Of a DNA stretch of 64,000 nt, positions 56,901 to 64,000 are shown piece by piece. Below the pieces are notes generated by a model. It did not search any database and was not told the origin of the DNA. It saw only the letters and a program-made list of their open reading frames with translations. Position 1 is the first letter of the stretch. Each line of letters opens with the position of its first letter. Source of the DNA: Metallyticus violacea. Its lineage: Eukaryota > Arthropoda > Insecta > Mantodea > Metallyticidae. A program made the position numbers and the translations under genes. The DNA lies in contig CM060833.1 of NCBI GenBank assembly GCA_030762175.1, positions 157,167,501 to 157,231,500 on the forward strand, written 5' to 3'.

Positions 56901-59900
56901 ATTGCTTAATTTTACACAAATTTGTTAGCAAAAGGCAAGGATAGGCTAAATTGTGCCCAAATATAGCAAATATAGCTACTTTTGGTCGCAAAATCAAAGA
57001 TAGGCTTAATATTGCCGAAATACGCCCCATATATGTCCAAATTACGAGGAACAGGCAAATATGGGCTTAAATTTGCCAAAATAAGGCAAAGATAGACCAA
57101 AATTAGGCGGGAAAATGGAAAGTTAAGCTAAATTTGCTGGGAAAGGGCAAAGATAGGAAAATATTTCGATAATAATGTAAAGAGCGGCTACATTTGGCAG
57201 AAAAAATACAAAATAGGCAAAGATAGGCTCAGAAAGTTTCGAGTTTGCAATAAACAAGAGAAATAGGCAAAGATAGGCTAAATTTGCCTGGAAAATAGAG
57301 AAATAGGCTAGGATAGGCAAAGATAGGTTTCTTTTTTTTTTTAGGAAATAACAGAAATAGGCATACATAGGCTAATGTTTACAGGATATAAGTAAAATAG
57401 GCAAACATAGGCTAAGATAGGCTAAAGTTTACAGGATATAATTAGGCAAAGATAGGCTAATATAGGCTAAAGGTTCAGGAAATAAGTGTGGTAGGCTGAG
57501 ATATGTTAAAGTTTGCAAGAAAATGCGCTAAAAGCCCTTAAAGTTACGGTTTTTGAAAAAATGTCAATTCAGGGATAGGCTAAATTTGCTCGAGAAAAAG
57601 AGAGGCAAAATTTCGGGGAGAAAATTTAGCCTATCTCTGGTTTGAGTTTTCTTACAAATTTGTTAATTATAGCCTTTTTCCTTAAAAATAATCCCTTTCC
57701 TTGCATTGCTCGTTTAAGGTTTAGCCTATTTTCCCCCTTTTCGACCAATTATAACCGATCTTTGGGTATCTTTGCATTATTTCGGCAAGATTTAGCTATC
57801 TTTAACTATTTCCCATATTATCTGCAACCTTTAGCCTATCCTAGCCTATCCATGTTCATTTTATGTAAGTTACGGCAAAATTTATCATACCTCTGTGTGA
57901 GTTTGGAGCATTTTGTGCCAAATTTAGCCAATGTTTAGCCGTTTTATATATTTTGTATTGCCTATTTAAGCATAGTTTTGCATATTTTTTTTATTTCATA
58001 AGTGGGCCCTAGCATATCGCAGCCTATTTCCCCAAAGTTTAGCCATTCTTTGCCTTTACCACCAAATTTAGCCTATCTTTGCCTATTTTTCCTTTTTCTC
58101 ACCAAATTTGACGCTATTTTCGCCCATATTGCCCAACCTTTGCTGTATAATGCAAAGATTGCGGTTATTTTACACTAACAGGCAACGATAAGCCAAACTT
58201 TCAAGAAATTGCGCAAATGTAACACAAATTTGTTAGCAAAAGGCAAGGATAGGCTAAATTGTGCCCAAATATAGCAAGTATAGGGTACTTTTGGTCGCAA
58301 AATCAAAGATATGCTTAATATTCCCGAAATAAGGTCCATATAGATCCAAATTACACGGAACAGGCAAATATGGGCTTAAATTTGCCAAAATAAGGCAAAG
58401 ATAGACCAAAATTTGGTGGGGAAAGGGAAAGTTAAGCTAAATTTGCTGGGAAAGGGCAAAAGATAGGAAAATATTTCGATAATAATGCAAAGAGCGGCTA
58501 CACTTGGAAGAAAAAATTCAAAATAGGCAAAGATAGGCTCAGAAAGGTTCAAGATTGCAGTAAATAAGAGAAATAGGCAAAGATAGGCTAAATTTACCTG
58601 GAATTTAAAGATATAGGCTAGGATAGGCAAAGATAGGTTTCTTTTTTTAGCAAATAACAGAAAAAGGCATATATAGGCTAAAGTTTACAAGATATAATTA
58701 GACAAAGATAGGCTAAAGTTTCAGGAAATAAGTGTGACAGGCTGGGATAAGATAAAGTTTGCAAGAAAATGCGCTAAAAGCCCTTAAAGTTACGGTTTTT
58801 GAAAAAATGTCAATTCAGGGATAGGCAAAATTTGCTCGAGAAAAAGAGAGGCAAAATTTCGGGGAGAAAATTTAGCCTATCTCTGGTTTGAGTTTTCTTA
58901 CAAATTTGTTAATTATAGCCATTTTCCTTAAAAATAATCCCTTTCCTTGCATTGCTCGTTTAAGGTTTAGCCTATTTTCCCCCTTTTCGACAAATTATAA
59001 CCGATCTTTGCGTATCTTTGCATTATTTCGGCAAGATCTTTATCTTTATCTTTAACTATTTCCCATATTATCTGCAACCTTTAGCCTATTCTAGCCTATC
59101 CATGTTCATTTTACGTAAGTTTCGGCAAAATTTATCATACCTCTGTGTGAGTTTTAAGCATTTTGTGCCAAATTTAGCCATTATTTAGCCGTTTTACATA
59201 TTTTTCTGCCAATTTAAGCATAGTTTGCGTTTTTTTTTAATTTCGCTAAAACTCATAAGTGCGTCTTAGCCTATCTTAGCCCATTTCTCCAAAAGTTAGC
59301 CCACATTTGCCTATTTTTCCTTTTTCTCTTCCCATTTGAGTCTATTTTAGCCCATATTGCCCAACCTTTGCCGTATAATGCAAAGATTGCGGTTATTTTA
59401 AACTACCAGGAAATGACAAGCCAATTTTTAAGAAATTGCTTAATTTTACACAAATTTGTTAGCAAAAGGCAAGGATGGGCTAAATTGTGCCCAAATGTAG
59501 CAAATATAGCTACTTTTGGTCGCAAAATCAAAGATAGGCTTAATATTGCCGAAATACGCCCCATATATGTCCAAATTACGAGGAACAGGCAAATATGGGC
59601 TTAAATTTGCCAAAATAAGGCAAAGATAGACCAAAATTAGGCGGGAAAAGGAAAAGTTAAGCTAAATATGCTGGGAAAGGGCAAAGAAAGGAAAATATTT
59701 CGATAATAATGCAAAGAGCGGCTACATTTGGCAGAAAAATTGCAAAATAGGCAAAGATAGGCTCAGAAAGTTTCGAGTTTGCAATAAATAAGAGAAATAG
59801 GCAAAGATAGGCTAAATTTGCCTGGAAAATAGAGAAATAGGCTAGGATAGGCAAATATAGGTTTCTTTTTTTTTTTAGGAAATAACAGAAATAGGCATAC

Positions 59901-60540
59901 ATAGGCTAATGTTTACAGGATATAATTAGGCAAAGATAGGCTAAGATAGGCTAAAGTTTCAGGAAATAAGAGTGACAGGCTGGGATAGGTTAAAGTATGC
60001 AAGAAAATAAGCTAAAGGCCCTAAAACTTATGGTTTTTGAAAAAAAGTCATATCAGGGATAGGCTAAATTTACTCGAGGAAAAGAGAGGCAAAAATTCGG
60101 GGATAAAATTTAGCCTATCTCTGGTTTGAGTTTTCGACATATTTGTTAATTATAACATTTTTCTTAAAAAATAATCCCTTTCCTTGCATTTCTCGTTTAA
60201 GGTTTAGGCTATTTTTCCCCTTTTCCACCAATTATAACTGATCTTTGCATATCTTTGCATTATTTCGGCAAGATTTAGCCTATCTTTATCTATTTCCCAT
60301 ATTAGCTGCAACCTCTAGCCTATCTTGCCTGTCTATGTCGATTTTAAGTAAGTTCTGCAAAATTTAGCATATTTTTGTGTGTTTTACGTATTTTGTGGCT
60401 AATTTAGCCTATCTTTAGATGTTTTACATGTTATTAATTTGTTAGCAAAAGGCAAGGGTAGGCTAAATTTTCTGAAATAAGTCAAATGGCTACCTATGGT
60501 TGCAAAAGGCAAAGATAGCCTTAATATAGCCGAAATAAGG
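53920..60540. repeat. degenerate satellite with alternating strand polarity
   Basis: Built from variants of the words GGCAAAGATAGGCTAAATTT and its complement. A recognisable landmark (TTAGCAAAAGGCAAGGATAGG then CTAAATTGTG) recurs near 54465, 55650, 56930, 58234, 59462 and 60444, giving units of about 1.0-1.3 kb. Within each unit the first ~0.6 kb reads AGGCTAAA on the plus strand and the second ~0.6 kb reads TTTAGCCT. ORFs here (LSLPILAYF, FLPNVAALC types) are translations of the repeat, not genes. Interrupted by SINE 2 at 54967. Confidence 0.93.
54967..55246 (-). mobile_element. tRNA-derived SINE, family 2, full length, inside the satellite
   Basis: Minus-strand head CACCGCCACGGGTTGCCGAG with box B-like GCGGTTCGAATACC, body and T/A-rich end. 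Target duplication TGCAA(C/T)CTTAGCAT is visible on both sides, so it inserted after the satellite formed. Confidence 0.9.
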
Positions 60541-60548
60541 CCCACATA

Positions 60549-61150
60549 AGATGTAAGTCCTGCACCAAATCATTTAATAGTCTGAGTAAACAGCTGAATG
60601 TTATCTTCACTAATGAACAATGAGATATCTTCATGTTCATGAACATTTGTGGTAGACTCAGGCGAAGACAAAAGATGATGGTCATTGCCCTCTTCTTCAG
60701 TAGGTGAGATACGAGCTGGGACATCAGTTCTGTGAGGCACTAGTCTAACTGATTCTAAGTCTTATGGGTGTTTAATTTTCAACTTGTTGATTTTGTTGTA
60801 CCCTGTTAGATTGCTAATACAGAAGTAATGGCCATCATAGCAAATTTTTTTGTTCATGCCAGAACACGAGGATTCCAAAATGCATGGAAATCCTCTTTCC
60901 ATTATACCAGTGCCTTAGTCCTTGCACACAAATTTTATATGCAGTATGTGGAGCCCATTTCTTATCCTGGTCTCCAAGCAAACTTTAAAATATGCAAAGT
61001 GTACTTTCTTAATAAATGGCATAATATTATTCTTTTTTTTTTTTAACAAGTACAAGCCACATATGAAACAGAAATTAATCAGATTGTTCACACATTTCCA
61101 TCCTGGTATTCCATAGCTGGTGCCAATTCCCTGAAGTTCCTCCTGCAACT
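60549..61150 (-). pseudogene. duplicated N-terminal part of the multicopy protein family
   Basis: Minus strand keeps [20 protein letters not shown] and downstream linker sequence, parallel to 37442-38032. It was already dead before or soon after duplication. Confidence 0.65.
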
Positions 61151-61169
61151 GCCTTTTCTGTGTTTAAAA

Positions 61170-61840
61170 ATCGCTTTTCCCCTTAGTTTCTCCTTTGCCA
61201 TTAGAAACAGAAATGCATCTCAGGGGTTAGCTCTAGATTGTAGGGAGGATGAGTAAGTAGCTGACTAGGGGACTACTGCAGAAATGTGAAATGTGAGCGT
61301 TACTTTTGCTCTGTGGATGGAGGCATTGATATAGTGAATTTTCCTCCGGCTTATTCTTAGTCATTTACTCCCTGTTATTCTAAAGACCGAAAGGAAACAA
61401 GCAGTAGCATACCAATTCATAGTCACTGTTCCATTTTCTTTCCTGTACTTTTTGACTGCTTTTCTTTCACTGGAGAGTTTTCATCAGGAAAGATTCAGAA
61501 AGACACTAACACCAGAGTCAAACTGGTAAATACAAGTTTCATCACCTGAAACACACCAAGACTCACTATTTTAAGAAGCATAGAAGCTTTTAAAGTCATC
61601 ATTCTACCCTTAAATCATTTCAGAATTTCTGTGAGACTGTGCAGCAGCAAACAGGAAGAAAATTTCCTCCTATGAAGACACTGGTGTAAGATATTCAAAT
61701 CACTACCAGATCCAATTTTCAAAAATCATTCAGTATCTTTAAAGGGGATTTGGAGATCTTCCTTTACCATTCTGTCCACAGTTTCAATGTTTGCTTCAGT
61801 TACTCTGTGGCCTTCTGTTCATCTTTAGCAGACATTTGGC
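61170..61840 (-). pseudogene. duplicated mariner relic
   Basis: Copy of 38040-38960 without the PLE insertion; keeps the GDETCIY and LHxRKFSS-like regions in decayed form. Confidence 0.6.
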
Positions 61841-62306
61841 TCTTTTTGAAATTCATAAACCAATTTAGAATGGTTGCGCAAGAAGGAGCTAGGTTTTAAA
61901 ATTATTGTGCCAATATTTTAAATGGTTGTGAGTGATATAATTATAAACTAGTATAAAATCATTATAATTAAATCTTTTACTTTTAATATTCTGCCACCAG
62001 CAGATGTTTCAAGTACCACAATTAGAGAGCAAAGATGGGATGAGTCTCTACCTGCAGTTGGTTATTACAAAGGAATGTCTTTATTTTTTGGCATATTTTT
62101 TTGCTGAGACTTTTATAGTTTTCAGGAGTCTAAAAGCTTTCTGAGTGGCCATCATATTGCATTGCAGCTTATTTAAATACTTTTTAAAATGAAATAAACT
62201 GTTCTTTATATGAGCTCATTTAATAACATCATTGTTAGTGTATTTTATATAAAAAATTAATTTTTTTCTTTGTAGATGTAGACAATTTTATTTAAATGTT
62301 TTCCAG

Positions 62307-62422
62307 GCTTATGTTGACTGAAGTGGCCGAACAGCTTGTGCACACAGTGAAGGGCTTACACTATTACTAATTGAACCAGCAGAAATGTCCTATTATACAA
62401 CTTTGTCAGAATCTTGGCAGAA
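62307..62422 (+). pseudogene. DDX24: dead copy of DDX24 exon 8
   Basis: Follows an intact TTCCAG acceptor and aligns with 39432-39549. Three lesions: His-Arg of HRSGRTAR became Asp-stop (GACTGA), a 2-bp deletion lies in the YYTRLC codons, and the donor changed from GAA|GTAAGT to GAAATAAGT. It cannot serve as a coding exon. Confidence 0.93.
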
Positions 62423-62481
62423 ATAAGTAATCTACTTCAACTTTAGGTACTCATTTTTTAGACTAAACTTCATTCACTTGC

Positions 62482-62526
62482 ATAAAAGTAAGATGCGTGT
62501 CTGGAGAATCTCTCCCACCTCACTGA
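62482..62526 (-). ncRNA. remnant hammerhead, family A copy 2 left arm
   Basis: Stem II GGGAGA/TCTCC is still visible, but GAAA became GACA and the CUGANGA box is deleted. Inactive. Confidence 0.4.
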
Positions 62527-63747
62527 ACTGCTGTTACTCGAAACTATGGCTGGACAAACAGATGTTCCTGTGGTAGCCTCTGACATAGGAAGTTGGTTGA
62601 AGTAGGAAGTTGGTTGTAGTAGCAAGTTGCTGAGCTCATTCTTAGGAGGAAACTCGAAATTCATTAAGTTTTCCCTATTTTTTAATATGAAATTTTTTTC
62701 CCAAGTGGAAAACTCCAATGGGTTGTTAAGATGTTTCAGCAGTTTTATTCCCAGTTTTATTTCATGGTTTTTGGTCCAAAAGTGAGCTGCTACTGCTGAT
62801 TTATCCACCTGTTTAAACCGAATATTCCTAAAATGTTCTTTCCTCCAAATTTCCAAATTTCTTTTTGTTTTGCTCACAATCTGCACATTTTATTTTGTAA
62901 ATTCCTGATTTCTGTTCTGTTGGTATGGAGTCTTTTACTGTGCAACCTAATAAATTCTTGATGTTGTATCTGTTCTTTGGGGCAAACATTATCCCATGTG
63001 CTTTGAAGATTTTCTTGAACTTGTTGTGGTAAATTGGATGGTAGATGAAACTTTTGAATTTGTATTCTTCTTTGGGGTTTTTCAGTGTGGAAAATTCCCT
63101 TATCCCTTTTTGTCTTTTAGATTTATTGATAATTTTTATCACTGTGTCTTTGTTGAAACCATTGATTATAGCTGTCTTTATTATTTGTTTGTATTCTATT
63201 TTGTACTCTGCTTCTGTGAGTGGAATATTCATCAATCTGTGTGGCAAACTGTGAAAAATTGCGTATTTATGTGGAATGGGGATATAACTCTTATTTTTTA
63301 TATAGTTTTCTGTGTGTGTTTCTCATCTGTAAATTCCAAAATTCAAACAATCTCCAGTTCTTATAATTTTTAAATCTAGAAATGGTAGCCACCCATTTCT
63401 TTCTTCTTCTATAGTAAATTGTATGGATTCATGTTGCAATTAAGAAGTTTCAGATCATCTATTGAGTGTTTCTTCGGTATTATTGCAAAAATGTCATCAA
63501 CATACCTATACCATGACTTGAAAATTAAAGGGAAATAAAACCGGGAATAAAACTGCTGAAACATCTTCACAGCCTATTAGAGTTATCCACTTAGGAAAAA
63601 ATTTTCATATTAAAAAATAGAGAAATCCTAATGAATTTCGAGTTTTCTCTGATGGATGAGCTCGGCAACTTCCTACTTCAACCAACAGAGGCCACCACAG
63701 GAACATCCATTTGTTCAGTCATAGTTTCGAGTAACGGTGGTTCAGTG

Positions 63748-63775
63748 TCCCGAAACGCGTCTTACTTTTGTGAAA
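63748..63775 (+). ncRNA. remnant hammerhead, family A copy 2 right arm
   Basis: Only TCCC-GAAAC-GC-G-TC remains; the core box and most of stem II are deleted. Confidence 0.4.
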
Positions 63776-64000
63776 ATGAACAGAGTTTAGTGTAAAAAAT
63801 GAATACCTAAAGTTGAAGTTATATTGCCACTCCATTGTCAACAGCTTTGCAAGTACAATATTTAAATATTCTACTTAATTAGCCATTGAGCCTTAAGGGG
63901 TGTAACAGTTTGCCAAATTGAAGTAAAAGAAAAACAGAACACATATCAGAAATGATGTGTATTCGAGTAAGTTAATAAGCTAATGTACAATTTACAGTTA

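Larger units (their letters stand above)
62438..63864. mobile_element. Penelope-like element, family A copy 2
   Basis: The long inverted left arm carries decayed RT and GIY-YIG sequence on the minus strand (63247 down to 62470: [49 protein letters not shown]). The short right arm starts near 63535 and the tail ends at 63864. Flanked by AATCTACTT (62429-62437) and AATATTCTACTT (63865-63876), the latter continuing the ancestral sequence seen at 39550. Confidence 0.9.
60549..64000 (+). repeat. segmental duplication, downstream copy
   Basis: Begins at AAGATGTAAGTCCTGCACC exactly where the satellite ends and follows 37425-39680 in direct orientation to the window edge. It lacks the family D insertion and contains a family A PLE at 62438-63864. 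Confidence 0.95.

Noticed and set aside
54000..60440. About a dozen 60-100 codon ORFs with shared peptides such as VAALCI and LSLPILAYF
   Set aside because: They are translations of the satellite words; near-identical peptides recur at each unit on both strands, with no splice or start context.
62307..62422. Alternative downstream exon 8 of DDX24
   Set aside because: Stop in motif VI, 2-bp deletion and lost donor; also placed after the terminal exon and poly(A) signal.
1..64000. CRISPR array, bacterial operon or viral genome
   Set aside because: No regular short repeats with unique spacers; split eukaryotic gene and SINE/LINE/PLE content indicate an animal nuclear genome.

Overview
This is nuclear DNA from an animal, most likely an insect with a large, repeat-rich genome. 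The evidence is an AT-rich sequence, one split gene whose GT-AG introns run from 1.4 to 7.6 kb, tRNA-headed SINEs, mariner relics, non-LTR retrotransposons, and many Penelope-like elements (PLEs). No species can be named from sequence alone.

The main gene is the DEAD-box RNA helicase DDX24 (yeast Mak5 family) on the plus strand, 10969-53747. Ten exons join in phase to an uninterrupted 745-residue protein carrying all the helicase motifs, followed by a lysine-rich tail, a stop codon and an AATAAA at 53811. Upstream, 2259-2939 looks like the terminal exon of another plus-strand gene that I do not recognise; its tail is rich in candidate phosphotyrosine sites. A short acidic terminal exon around 9199-9380 is possible but weak.

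Everything else is mostly mobile DNA. At least five PLE families (called A to E here) are present. Most copies are inserted as a unit with a fixed plan: an inverted left arm, a right arm, then an asymmetric tail of about 45 bases, all bounded by 9-16 bp target-site duplications. The arms carry hammerhead ribozyme motifs (CUGANGA, stem II, GAAAC-NN-G-UH), about a dozen intact or decayed copies in all. Two arms (A1, A2) retain reverse transcriptase and GIY-YIG coding sequence. A separate PLE lineage lies at 25.2-26.3 kb on the minus strand. Also present are R1/jockey-like LINE fragments, six or more mariner/IS630-type transposase relics, a 1.37-kb element with ~210-bp terminal inverted repeats, and copies of a multicopy protein family recognisable by a GGY-K-P-C/WDSR motif.

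Downstream of DDX24, 53.9-60.5 kb is a degenerate satellite built from GGCAAAGATAGGCTAAA-like words. It is arranged in units of about 1.0-1.3 kb, each with one half reading AGGC and the other reading GCCT. It ends abruptly at a direct duplication of DDX24 intron 7 and exon 8 (37.43-39.68 kb copied to 60.55-64.0 kb). The copied exon is dead, and a PLE has inserted just behind it. The duplication and the nested insertions give a relative chronology of the region.
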